Source: Syntrophobacteraceae bacterium (lineage in GTDB: Bacteria; Desulfobacterota; Syntrophobacteria; Syntrophobacterales; Syntrophobacteraceae). Taken from it: a DNA stretch of 46,617 bases. The stretch spans positions 1 through 46,617 of the forward strand of contig JARLHP010000027.1 in the NCBI GenBank assembly GCA_031292195.1, written 5' to 3'. This document shows positions 1-8,244 of the stretch, piece after piece (the first letter of the stretch is position 1; each line of letters starts with the position of its first letter). A program made the translations under genes and the position numbers. The notes beneath the pieces are model-generated. The model made no database searches, was not told where the DNA came from, and was given only the letters and a program-made list of their open reading frames with translations.

Positions 1-1
1 C

Positions 2-112
2 ATGAACGATCTGGAGACCATCCGAGAAGCCGGGTTCAATGGACATGGGGCAGAAGCAGTATTGAACCAAGCACCACAAAGTCCGCTGATTCGAAGGCGC
101 CTTTACACTTAG
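2..112 (+). CDS. possible 3' end of an unidentified gene entering from the left
   Basis: A plus-strand frame is open from the left edge to a TAG at 110-112. It reads MNDLETIREAGF... and ends in SPLIRRRLYT. The ATG at position 2 may be an internal Met of a longer gene, so the start is unknown. The frame converges on the Fic gene and overlaps its stop by four bases, which is a common arrangement for adjacent genes. I do not recognise the sequence and 36 residues are too few to assign. It could also be non-coding. Confidence 0.2.
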   Translation: MNDLETIREAGFNGHGAEAVLNQAPQSPLIRRRLYT

Positions 113-1617
113 CTCCTGTCGAACCCTGCCCGGACGGCATCTTCCATGCCGGCCAGCTCGGCATCAGTCAGGAAGCTGAAATGTGATTCACGCTTTCTGG
201 TTGAAAGGCGGTCGTTGTTCTGCAAGCAAAATTGGATGAAGAGATCGATCAGGCGGTCAGGCATGTCCACGATCTGCTGAATAGCCTGCTTGGTGTTGTC
301 GTAGCTCGCAAGAAAGTCCAGCTCTTCCATCAACTCGTGCTCGATGGTGAGCTTCACAAAATCGTACAACGCCTCGGCTTGGGCCGTCATATCGATGTAG
401 CGGTACCATCGGAAGGTCTCTCCTGCAACGCTCATCCGGCCGAAATCGTCCAGATCATATTCGACCAGCCGCATCAGGGGGATCGAGAACGCCTCCAAGG
501 ATTGATCGTAAAGCGCCGGGTTTTTCAGCATGGCGGCGGAGACCGGGAACATGAGGCCTTTGGGCACCGCGCCCCTCAGGAACAGGATATTGTGGATGAG
601 AAACCGGTGAATGCGACCGTTTCCATCCTCGAAGGGATGCATGAAGACAAATCCGTAGGAGATCGCGGCGGTATGGATAATGGCCGGGACCGCACCTTCT
701 TTCATCATCCGGTGTGAAGCGAACAGGCCCTCCATGAGCTCGGAAAGATCATCAGGTTTCGGGCAAACATAATGAACGAGCTGCTTCTGGTAGGAAATTG
801 TCTGCCCGACGTAATTCTGGTTCGTCCGGTAATCAGTATCCAGGAAACGGGGATCGACGATGCGGTTCTGCACGTCGATCAAAAGAGGCTTTTCACAAAA
901 GTCCCTATGCTCCGCCATCTCCAGCAAGCCGATGAATTTTTCGGTGCGGGAGGCACTTGGCTTAATGTGCTCGATCTCGAATGAGGACTTGGTCTCCTTG
1001 TGGTAAAGATAGCTCAAGGCGCGCCTGAGCAGCTCCGGTGGATAGGCGGCGGCGATCTCTTCGCAGCGCCGGCGCAGATCGATTCCTTCCATGGCGGTCA
1101 GCTTATCGGTGCGCCGGATGAGAGGACAGAAGGACCGCCCGCCAAGCAGATTGTCGATGACCCGCTGGCGCTGTACTCGCCGGCCCGGCACCGTGGTGTA
1201 ATAACGATCCGCCTCCAGAAGCTCGATGTAATTGCCCACGGTCAGATCGCGCAGGGGGAGCTTAATCCCGATCAAGAATTCATACAGGAACCAGATTTTG
1301 CGGGTGTATTTCCCCATAGGTTTCGAGGTGATCCAGGCAGTGATCTCGTCTTCCGCGACCGCCTCGAAAAGAGCGGACAGGATGCCCAGGTTGACACCGT
1401 CATACTTGAGGGCGAATTCCAGATGATCGCCCGTGCTGTCTCCAGGCCAATATGACTGGGGGTAAACGGATTCGACCTGGCCGTCCTGAATGTTCGAGCG
1501 CAGCACCCCTGTCCGGCTGACCGAGGACATGTGCCAGTTCGGCAAAACGCACAGCCGGTACTTCTCGACCAGGAACGCATATCCTGCTAACTGACTCTGT
1601 GTCGCTTCCGAGGTCAT
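109..1617 (-). CDS. Fic family protein (probable AMP transferase)
   Basis: The 502-residue protein carries the Fic core motif HPFEDGNGRIHR, which fits HPFx(D/E)GNGRxxR. Its His is the catalytic base and the DGNGR part is the phosphate-binding anion hole. Fic enzymes usually transfer AMP from ATP to a Ser, Thr or Tyr of a target protein. The long N-terminal part and the helical C-terminal extension ending in SFLTDAELAGMEDAVRAGFDRS fit the large stand-alone Fic proteins rather than small toxin forms. I did not find a clear inhibitory (S/T)xxxE(G/N) motif. The frame can also start at a TTG at 1629, but the ATG at 1617 has GAGGA just upstream and is preferred. No antitoxin gene is adjacent. A promoter and a possible operator lie directly upstream. 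The target and role are unknown. Confidence 0.85.
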   Translation of the reverse strand: MTSEATQSQLAGYAFLVEKYRLCVLPNWHMSSVSRTGVLRSNIQDGQVESVYPQSYWPGDSTGDHLEFALKYDGVNLGILSALFEAVAEDEITAWITSKPMGKYTRKIWFLYEFLIGIKLPLRDLTVGNYIELLEADRYYTTVPGRRVQRQRVIDNLLGGRSFCPLIRRTDKLTAMEGIDLRRRCEEIAAAYPPELLRRALSYLYHKETKSSFEIEHIKPSASRTEKFIGLLEMAEHRDFCEKPLLIDVQNRIVDPRFLDTDYRTNQNYVGQTISYQKQLVHYVCPKPDDLSELMEGLFASHRMMKEGAVPAIIHTAAISYGFVFMHPFEDGNGRIHRFLIHNILFLRGAVPKGLMFPVSAAMLKNPALYDQSLEAFSIPLMRLVEYDLDDFGRMSVAGETFRWYRYIDMTAQAEALYDFVKLTIEHELMEELDFLASYDNTKQAIQQIVDMPDRLIDLFIQFCLQNNDRLSTRKRESHFSFLTDAELAGMEDAVRAGFDRS

Positions 1618-1635
1618 CTCATTCCTCAAAAAATC

Positions 1636-1708
1636 GTTACAAATCCCCCAAAACTGTTACCAATCATGTTTAATTTCAAAATATAGTTATTTTAGCTGCT
1701 GATTTAAA
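1636..1708 (-). promoter_or_regulatory. candidate promoter and direct-repeat operator for the Fic gene
   Basis: On the minus strand a TTTAAA (1703-1708) and a TATATT (1680-1685) are 17 bp apart, a good match to a housekeeping sigma promoter. Between the expected transcription start and the Fic start codon, two GTTAC half-sites (plus strand 1636-1640 and 1656-1660) lie in direct orientation 20 bp apart, close to two helical turns. That placement could suit a repressor. The region is much richer in A+T than its surroundings. This is inference from sequence pattern alone. Confidence 0.35.
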
Positions 1709-1790
1709 GAAAATTGTTGCGAAGGACAGTGGATGGAGCGAATCAGGCTGGATTCTTGAAAAACGTTTTCGGTCGTTTACAAATAAACGA

Positions 1791-1984
1791 TTAAAACACT
1801 TTCAAGTCTTTAATCTCTTCCACCTCTTCTCCTGTATTCATTTTACAGGCCTGCTCGACCAGTTCCACGCTGGTCTTAATTCACAAAAAATGACATCGCC
1901 CAGGCCGGCGCGCCGACAAATCACCGTTTGGGCGGTCCCGAACGAGACACTTTCCTGCCCCGCAAAACCGCCGATAATCCAAAG
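1791..1984 (-). pseudogene. possible gene remnant with one frameshift
   Basis: The 1618-2182 gap (565 bp) holds no intact gene. On the minus strand, one frame from 1984 reads LWIIGGFAGQES... to GDVIFCEL. A one-base shift near 1878 would join it to KTSVELVEQACK...EEIKDLKVF, which ends at a TAA at 1791-1793. The second half has the acidic, heptad-like look of a true protein C-terminus. I cannot name the family. It may be the decayed end of a lost gene, or chance. The rest of the gap (1985-2182) shows nothing I can assign. Confidence 0.25.
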
Positions 1985-2182
1985 TCACGATACCGCAACA
2001 GGAGCCGTCGTTACCGTCCTCCAATTTAGAACAAACTGTCCTGTTTTCTGCAAAAAGCGCACGGTTTCAGGACCTGGCGACTCGGCCCTTTGTCCGACAC
2101 CTTTGTCGGCGGCAAACCCTGGAACTTCTTCGTTTTGCTTTTTCTAACTCGCGGCCGGCTTCCCCCGCTCAATGAATTTGCT

Positions 2183-3292
2183 CTAAGGCCTCTCCACCTC
2201 TATGATCGTAACCTCGGGGCGGGCAAGCACGCGCACCGGAGGCCCCCACGACCCCGAACCTCTGCTGACGTAGAGCACCGACCCCTTTGAGAGATGATAG
2301 GGACCGTTTTGGAGGGGATAGCTCAGTTCGACCATATACCGGAAGGGAAAAAGTTGACCGTAGTGAGTGTGCCCGGAGAGTTGCAGGTCGAAAAGGCCGA
2401 GGCTTCCGCCGGCCGGATGAGGCCGGTGTTTGAGAAGAAGGGTGAACAGTTCATTTTGGGCACTCTCCAGAATTTTGGCCTCATCGCCGTTAGAATCAGC
2501 CGCCGGGTCGTCCACCCCGACGATATTCAAGATATCGCCGACCCTCCTGGCCTCACCTCTCAACACCGTGAATCCCCAAGCCCGTAACGCCTCGATAGAC
2601 TTCTCCAGACCGGCGTAAACCTCATGGTTGCCCGTTACGGCAAACTTGCCCAGCCTGGTCCTTATTCTCGAAAACAGCGCAGCCACAGCCTCACTACTCT
2701 CCAGTTTTCCGTCGATAAGATCTCCGGTGCCAACCAGTATATCGGGCCTTTCCGCTTCAATTCCGCGAAGAATCCGCTCCATGCGTTTGGGGCCGGCCGT
2801 CAGCCCCAGGTGCACGTCGGAAATCTGCGCTATCCGCAGCCGGTCGATCCCCGCCGGGAGTTTGGAGGATTTGAGGACCAGCCTTTCAACGCGAACGGAC
2901 CGCGCCTCGAAATATCCATAAACGTTTATGCCCGCCGCCGCGGCCAGAACGCAGATCGGCGCCGCGGGGCCGGCAAAAACCGGCAGGGAAAAACCTCCCA
3001 CAAAATTGGCCACTCGCAACAGGGCCCCGGCCGTATCAACCAGCAGAACCCCCCAGAAACAATAGAAAATGAATCCCAGCCAGACGTATCCGGCCCTGGC
3101 GCAGGCCCGAGCGGCCCGCAGGCTGCCGGAACGCTCCAACATTCGGGACCCCACGGGAGCAAAAATCATGAGGGCCATGAACAGGATCGCCGCAACGCGC
3201 TCCGACGGACCCAGAAGGATTACGACCCGCGAGTAAACAAAAGCGTGCATCAGCGAATAAATAGCGAAAAAAACAATCAGGAATCCGGCCAT
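2183..3292 (-). CDS. membrane-anchored metallophosphoesterase (YaeI/YkuE type)
   Basis: The 369-residue protein has about four hydrophobic segments in its first 145 residues and then a calcineurin-like phosphoesterase domain. The metal-binding motifs are all present: QISDVHLG (DxH), GTGDLIDG (GDxxD), VTGNHEVY (GNHE) and LSGHTHYGQ (GHTH). Relatives hydrolyse phosphodiesters or lipid-linked phosphates such as UDP-diacylglucosamine at the inner face of the membrane, but the substrate here is not evident. An upstream in-frame start exists. However, the ATG at 3292 overlaps the stop of the upstream ATPase as TAATG, so the two are probably translated in a coupled way. The pairing with a pilus ATPase may only reflect operon packing. 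Confidence 0.8.
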   Translation of the reverse strand: MAGFLIVFFAIYSLMHAFVYSRVVILLGPSERVAAILFMALMIFAPVGSRMLERSGSLRAARACARAGYVWLGFIFYCFWGVLLVDTAGALLRVANFVGGFSLPVFAGPAAPICVLAAAAGINVYGYFEARSVRVERLVLKSSKLPAGIDRLRIAQISDVHLGLTAGPKRMERILRGIEAERPDILVGTGDLIDGKLESSEAVAALFSRIRTRLGKFAVTGNHEVYAGLEKSIEALRAWGFTVLRGEARRVGDILNIVGVDDPAADSNGDEAKILESAQNELFTLLLKHRPHPAGGSLGLFDLQLSGHTHYGQLFPFRYMVELSYPLQNGPYHLSKGSVLYVSRGSGSWGPPVRVLARPEVTIIEVERP

Positions 3293-5091
3293 TACGATAC
3301 ATCCACCGGGCCGACCACCCGGAAGACCTCCTCGATCGATGTCGTGCCCGAGCACACTTTGAGCGCTCCGGCGATATTAAGAGGCGTCATCCCCTCTCTT
3401 ATCGCCTGTTCCCTGAGTTTTGAGAGTTCGCAATCAGACCTTATAAGGCTGCGAACGGCGGGGCTGAGCACCAGCATCTCGTAGATCCCCACTCTTCCCA
3501 GATAGCCGGTTTCCCTGCATTCCAGGCATCCGACGCGCCGGTTGACGATACCGGTGCGTTTCATTTTGAAGGGGGCGATCAACGACTGCCACAGATCTTC
3601 GTCAACGACCCCCTCGTTTCTACAGTGCGGGCACAGGGTCCGCACCAGTCTCTGGGCGACCACTCCCAGCAGTGTGGCCCGCAGCAGGTAATGGGGCACC
3701 CCGATGTCCAGCAGCCTGACCACAGCCGACGGGGCATCGTTGGTGTGCAGCGTGGAGAAGACCAGGTGACCGGTCAGGGCAGCCTGAACGGCCATCTCCG
3801 CAGTCTCCAGGTCACGGATCTCGCCAACCATTATGATGTCGGGGTCCTGTCTCAAGAAAGTCTTGAGACCGGTGGCGAAATCAAGTCCAATCGCGCTGTG
3901 GACCTGCATCTGGTTAAACTTTGGCTCGACCATCTCGATGGGGTCCTCGACCGTGCAAACGTTAACTTCGGGTCTGGCCAGGTATTTCAGTGTGGAGTAA
4001 AGCGTGGTGGTCTTTCCCGAACCGGTCGGTCCCGTAAGCAGGATAATTCCGTGAGGAGCGTTTATCAGTTTTTGCCATTGCCCCATTTCCTGCTCTGAAA
4101 ATCCCAATTCCTCGAAGCTCCTGACGGTGACTTCAGGATCGAAAATACGCATGACCAGCTTTTCGCCAAATACCGAAGGCATGGTTGAAAGACGCAGCTC
4201 AATCTCCCCGGAAGGTCCTTTTGTCTTGATCCTGCCGTCCTGCGGACGCCTTTTCTCCGCCAGGTCCATCCGGCCGAGCACCTTCAGCCGGCTGACTACA
4301 GCGCTCATCACCACCGTGGGCAACTGGTAGACGGGGTGGAGGACTCCGTCGATTCGAAAACGCACGTCGCTGTTGTCTCGGCGCGGCTCAAGATGAATAT
4401 CGCTCGCCCGCTGCTCGAACGCATATTGCAGCAGCCAGTCGACGATATTGACCACGTAGCGATCGTTTGCGTCCAGTTTGCCGGCACGGCCAAGCTCCAG
4501 CATCTGCTCCAGATTCATCCCGGTGGCCCGAGAAGACCCGTCCGCCTTCCCAAACGCTCTTCTGACCGACTCGGTGAGCGCATAGAATTCAATCAGGTAC
4601 CGGTTGATGTCGTTGGGGTTGGCCAGAACCCTGCTGACTTTTTTCCGCAGGATACGGCCCAGTTCCTCTTCCCACTCGAAATTGAACGGATCGGCAGTGG
4701 CGATTACCACCCTGTCTTCCATCACTTCCACGGGCAATATTTTATAGCGTGAGGCGTAGGCATACGTGACCAGTGTGGTTATGGCCCTGACATCGACTTT
4801 CAGCGGATCGATCCTCAAATACTCGAGCCCGCATTTCCTGGCCAGCCAGGCGACCAGAAACTCCATGACAACGGGTTCATGAGGCGGGGTGGTCCGGCAC
4901 AAACCGGCATCCGCCAGTACGGCCAGGGGGTGCTTGGCTGAACCGCTCTCCACCGATCTCGACCTCCCGAGAACTTTTCTCGCATCCGCCTCGGCAATTA
5001 CGCCGTCTAAAACCAGATTGCGCAGAAGACTCCTCAGGCTCAATTCCAGGGGCCCGTTGTCGTTCTGCCCCACTTTCGGTTCTGTACTCAC
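3292..5091 (-). CDS. type IV pilus assembly / type II secretion ATPase (PilB/GspE family)
   Basis: This is a hexameric ATPase that powers pilus extension or pseudopilus assembly at the cytoplasmic side of the inner membrane. The N-terminal part (about residues 1-180) matches the GspE/PilB N-domain. The core has Walker A GPTGSGKTT (Lys near residue 360), an Asp box with VEDPIE, Walker B DIIMVGEIRD and the His box STLHTNDAPSAVVRLLDIG. Next come CPHCR and CLECRETGYLGR, the tetracysteine zinc site typical of PilB and GspE. A TTG at 5142 would give 616 residues. I prefer the GTG at 5091, because GGGGAG sits five bases upstream, giving 599 residues. No other pilus genes lie in the window, so pilus and secretion roles cannot be separated. 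Confidence 0.9.
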   Translation of the reverse strand: MSTEPKVGQNDNGPLELSLRSLLRNLVLDGVIAEADARKVLGRSRSVESGSAKHPLAVLADAGLCRTTPPHEPVVMEFLVAWLARKCGLEYLRIDPLKVDVRAITTLVTYAYASRYKILPVEVMEDRVVIATADPFNFEWEEELGRILRKKVSRVLANPNDINRYLIEFYALTESVRRAFGKADGSSRATGMNLEQMLELGRAGKLDANDRYVVNIVDWLLQYAFEQRASDIHLEPRRDNSDVRFRIDGVLHPVYQLPTVVMSAVVSRLKVLGRMDLAEKRRPQDGRIKTKGPSGEIELRLSTMPSVFGEKLVMRIFDPEVTVRSFEELGFSEQEMGQWQKLINAPHGIILLTGPTGSGKTTTLYSTLKYLARPEVNVCTVEDPIEMVEPKFNQMQVHSAIGLDFATGLKTFLRQDPDIIMVGEIRDLETAEMAVQAALTGHLVFSTLHTNDAPSAVVRLLDIGVPHYLLRATLLGVVAQRLVRTLCPHCRNEGVVDEDLWQSLIAPFKMKRTGIVNRRVGCLECRETGYLGRVGIYEMLVLSPAVRSLIRSDCELSKLREQAIREGMTPLNIAGALKVCSGTTSIEEVFRVVGPVDVS

Positions 5092-5590
5092 AACATCTCC
5101 CCGTTTGGACGCTTTATCATTGCCAAACACTGATCCGTTCAATTCTTTGCAATGCCGAATGAAAAGAATTAACAGTTTGCGCCAAGTTGTGGAAGTGAAA
5201 TCGAAAAAGGCTGTGAGGAGGGAGCGATGAGCGGGGAGCGGGGAGGGATTTTAGATTTGCCGGGAACGCAAACCGATTTCAGCCCTGTTGGGACCAGGGA
5301 TCAAAAACGACGTTTCAAGATTTGACTGCAGGCCCGCTCGTTGTTGCGGAGAGAAAGACCCGATGGTGACCATCGGGAAGGCCCGTGGCGTGAGGGTGGC
5401 GGGGAACGAAGCGCAATGGGGGAGAATGCCCACTCTTACCCCTGTATGAAATACCAGATGAAAAGAATTGACAGTCTGAGCAACGAGCCGTGCCGGACCG
5501 GGGCAGCCCGGACACATGGTGTCCGGGGCCCATAGCGCCGGGAGGGTCGGCAGGGTCTGATGCGAAGTTGCGTTCAAGACGCGTCAAACA
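5092..5590. other. repeat-rich intergenic region upstream of the pilus ATPase
   Basis: No convincing gene is present. The region holds a 31-bp imperfect direct repeat (5151-5181 and 5450-5480, 25 of 31 identical) centred on ATGAAAAGAATT. A purine-rich GAGCGGGGAGCGGGGAG run (5215-5247) looks like half of the hairpin family seen elsewhere in the window. A perfect 9-bp hairpin, CCCGGACAC-atg-GTGTCCGGG, lies at 5507-5527. Open frames across it have no motif and are probably chance frames in G+C-rich DNA. The direct repeat suggests a duplicated or decayed mobile segment. Confidence 0.5.
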
Positions 5591-5673
5591 GATGGGTTTC
5601 ACTGCGTTTCACCCATCCTACAGCGGCTCTCGACGGGCTGGCGTAGGATGGGTGGAGCGAAGCGCAACCCATC
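5591..5673. repeat. 83-bp inverted repeat (palindromic dispersed element)
   Basis: Two 31-bp arms (5591-5621 and 5643-5673) are inverted copies of one another with 26 of 31 positions matching, separated by 21 bp. The outer sequence is GATGGGTT...ACCCATCCTAC and the inner copy GTAGGATGGGTGGAGCGAAG. Elements with GTAGGATGGGT...AACCCATC arms are widespread in proteobacterial intergenic DNA. This one would fold into a long cruciform or RNA hairpin. It carries no coding capacity and is probably a miniature mobile element or REP-like repeat. Confidence 0.75.
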
Positions 5674-5709
5674 AGGCAAATGTTGAATGCAACCTGGTAT
5701 GAAACCACG

Positions 5710-5760
5710 AAAAGTCCGTCCGGGCCTGGCAATCCCGGCCGCGGCGGAACGCCGCCCGCC
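5710..5760 (-). repeat. divergent copy of the 49-bp gene-end element
   Basis: Read on the minus strand, this stretch begins directly after the stop codon of the 5761-6192 gene. It matches the element at 24314-24362 and 34571-34619 in its key parts: a GGCGG...CCGCC hairpin, then GGCCGGGATTGCCA, then CGGACTTTT. The hairpin sequence differs from the other two copies but still pairs, which suggests that the fold is conserved. Confidence 0.55.
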
Positions 5761-6192
5761 CTAATTGACAAACCCGAAGTTCTCTATGAGAGTCTCATAA
5801 AGACCGCTGCCCAAAAAACTCTTCAGTTTCAGGCTCTGCCGCCGCCTGGATTCGTATTCGAGCCAAAACTGGTCAAATTCGTCATGCGATGCGCCCAAGC
5901 CCGATAACATCTCTTTGAATTGGCCCTGCCACGTATAGTAATCTTCCAGCATCGCACAACCGGAGGCATCCAATACAAGCAGAAACATGGCATCCGAAGC
6001 CGACAGGCCGCTTTCCTCACTAGGGACCGCCACATAGACCTCTATTTCTTCTCCGTACCTTCCAATCCGGCACCTGTAACGGTCGACCGCTTCATCGCGA
6101 CCGCCGCTCCGCGCAGCTTCCGCCTGCATCTTCATCAATTGCATCGAAATTCCCTGACCGTCCATAAACGTTTCGATCGAACCTCTCTGCAT
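5761..6192 (-). CDS. hypothetical protein, 143 residues
   Basis: I do not recognise this family. The protein begins MQRGSIETFMDGQGISM and is acidic, predicted soluble and without a signal peptide. It has an alternating segment (about residues 40-80: RYRCRIGRYGEEIEVYVAVP, then SDAMFLLVLDASG) that could form a beta sheet, and a helical C-terminus ending in LYETLIENFGFVN. The ATG at 6192 is preferred over a GTG at 6213 because GGAGGAG lies just upstream. The strong ribosome-binding site and sensible composition support a real gene. It is the last gene downstream of the tol-pal block but lies 178 bp from the Omp85 gene, so it may have its own promoter. A decayed 49-bp element follows its stop. 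Confidence 0.6.
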   Translation of the reverse strand: MQRGSIETFMDGQGISMQLMKMQAEAARSGGRDEAVDRYRCRIGRYGEEIEVYVAVPSEESGLSASDAMFLLVLDASGCAMLEDYYTWQGQFKEMLSGLGASHDEFDQFWLEYESRRRQSLKLKSFLGSGLYETLIENFGFVN

Positions 6193-6369
6193 ATTTTCTC
6201 CTCCCCAAGACACTCCGGGATAAAAAAACTTTCCGGCCGAGTCAATACAACTGTAGCCAATATCATTTGTCGGTATATTGATACAATGGCATCAAGGAAA
6301 CTTATATGGGGTAAACGGAGTAATTACTGATATACGGAGTGTATTTTGATGGTGGGGACAAGTATGCTC

Positions 6370-8217
6370 TTAAAAGGGTTGCCCGATGCTGAAATAAAAC
6401 TGATAAGGAGCGAAACTGACGTGTTCGGGCGCATTGAGCTCATAGCCCACATCGAAGCGCAGCGGCCCGACGATCGTTAAATATCGCACTCCGACGCCTA
6501 CCGTGTAACGCGTTTCGCTCAACGAAAAACTGCCTATTTCCGGGGCAATGTTTCCAAAATCTGAAAAGAACGCGCCTTCCAGGGGCATCCTTATTGGAAA
6601 TCTATATTCCAGGCTTCCTTCAAGCAGTTCCATTCCCCCGATCGGGTTTCCATCGGGGGCAAGCGGACCAAGCTTCTGGTAGGGATAGCCCCTGACGTCG
6701 TCGGCGCCCCCGCAGAAAAATCTTTTAAAAATCGGCACATCCGAGCTCCCCTCCAGGGGCTCGATTGCGCCGTATTTAAGCTTTCCGGCAAGAGTACCGT
6801 ACTTCGACAGGGGAACGTATCCCCTTGCGTCCAGACTGAACTTGAAATAATCCACCTGGGAACCCAGCAGGGAACTGGCCCATTCGGCGTATTGTAAAAC
6901 TCGCCAGCCCCGGCTCGGATTGAGAATCGAATCCACCCGGTCCCAGGTGGTTCCGCTCACCAGCGAGGACACAAAATAGGCCTGATGCACCTGGTCGGTG
7001 GAACTGGGCGGGATGACGACATTGCTCAGATAATTGGCCTCGAAATTATACCCCCAGTAGGAGGAGAGCCCACTGAACCATTTATACTGGTAGCGCGGCT
7101 GCAGGTAGGTTTTAAGATTTTCAAACGATACCTCGCTCTCCCGCATCACCCCTCCGTCGACTACCAGCGACCCGGTACTGTCCAGGAAGTAGGGCTGTGT
7201 GAATTGAGCTTCCAGCAACTGCACAATGGAGCTGGCCTTGAGGTTTATCTGAAGACGTCTGCCGTCGCCAAGAAAATTCCTGATTTCATACTGCCCCAGC
7301 CCCCGAAACTGATCCTGCGTGCCGTAGCCCACTCCCAGACGCAAGGTCTTCTTTTTGGCTTCTTTTACCAGGACCCTGATCGGCAGCGCCGTGGTTTTCT
7401 TATCGAGGTCTTCGACCGAGATATCGATAAACTGGAACAAGTCCAGGGCAAACAGACGCTGTCTTGCCGCTTCGATCTTGGAGCCGTCAAAGCGCTCTCC
7501 GGGGTAAAACCGGAGTTCCCTCACAACTACATGCTTTGCAACCGATTCATTTCCTTCCACCCGAATCGGTCCGAAGGTGCAGACCGGCCCGACCCGGATC
7601 CCCACCGTCACTTTTCCACGGTTGGTGGCCTTGTTAAGAATCGCCCGCATGGCCAGCTTGGCCTTGGGATACCCACGGGCGGCCAGAAACATTCCGGCAA
7701 ACTTTTCTATGTCCTTGTATTTGGGCGTTGTAAATCTCTTGTCAACCTTGATGGGAATAAGCTTGAGCAATTCTGTCCGCCACTTCCCGGGACACGGACC
7801 GTCGATTTTCAAAACCAGCCCGCCGACCAACATAGGCGGCCCTTCCCGCAGGCGGATAACGATTTTCACGTTGTTGCCGCCCACCCGCACCACCTCATGG
7901 GATAATAGGCGCATATGATAGAACCCCTGGCTGACGTAGAATTCAGGAATTCTTTTCAGATCCTCGGAGAAGACCTTCCGGTCGAAGGGCGCCTTAAAAA
8001 ACCAGCGGAATTTCATTTCTTTTGTGGAAAGGATTTTTTTCAGGGCGGAGGACGCAATACTCTTATTACCCCTGAAAGAAATTTTGAGGACCTGGAGGGA
8101 CTTCGTCTTGCCCCCGTGCACCTGTGACGGATCGCTTTCGGCGGCAACGACGCAGCCGCACCAAAGCAAAGGGACGAGCAACAAGACAAGTGCGGTGGCT
8201 CGAAACTTGTATTCCAA
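6370..8217 (-). CDS. Omp85 family outer-membrane assembly factor (TamA/BamA-like)
   Basis: The protein has a signal peptide (about residues 1-26, hydrophobic core ALVLLLVPLLWCG), a run of POTRA-type domains (about 45-330) and a C-terminal 16-strand-type barrel. The barrel carries the L6-loop motif VRGYPYQ (Arg near residue 509) and ends in FYFSIGQPF with a terminal Phe, the usual barrel signature. At 615 residues it is shorter than BamA (about 800) and close to TamA. Such proteins insert or export outer-membrane proteins. It starts with TTG, preceded by AGGA six bases upstream, and no other start fits. It follows cpoB by 27 bp, so it probably belongs to the tol-pal operon. The exact type (TamA or a lineage-specific Omp85) cannot be settled here. 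Confidence 0.82.
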   Translation of the reverse strand: MEYKFRATALVLLLVPLLWCGCVVAAESDPSQVHGGKTKSLQVLKISFRGNKSIASSALKKILSTKEMKFRWFFKAPFDRKVFSEDLKRIPEFYVSQGFYHMRLLSHEVVRVGGNNVKIVIRLREGPPMLVGGLVLKIDGPCPGKWRTELLKLIPIKVDKRFTTPKYKDIEKFAGMFLAARGYPKAKLAMRAILNKATNRGKVTVGIRVGPVCTFGPIRVEGNESVAKHVVVRELRFYPGERFDGSKIEAARQRLFALDLFQFIDISVEDLDKKTTALPIRVLVKEAKKKTLRLGVGYGTQDQFRGLGQYEIRNFLGDGRRLQINLKASSIVQLLEAQFTQPYFLDSTGSLVVDGGVMRESEVSFENLKTYLQPRYQYKWFSGLSSYWGYNFEANYLSNVVIPPSSTDQVHQAYFVSSLVSGTTWDRVDSILNPSRGWRVLQYAEWASSLLGSQVDYFKFSLDARGYVPLSKYGTLAGKLKYGAIEPLEGSSDVPIFKRFFCGGADDVRGYPYQKLGPLAPDGNPIGGMELLEGSLEYRFPIRMPLEGAFFSDFGNIAPEIGSFSLSETRYTVGVGVRYLTIVGPLRFDVGYELNAPEHVSFAPYQFYFSIGQPF

Positions 8218-8244
8218 TACTATTCCTGGCCGAAAACGCTTGGT

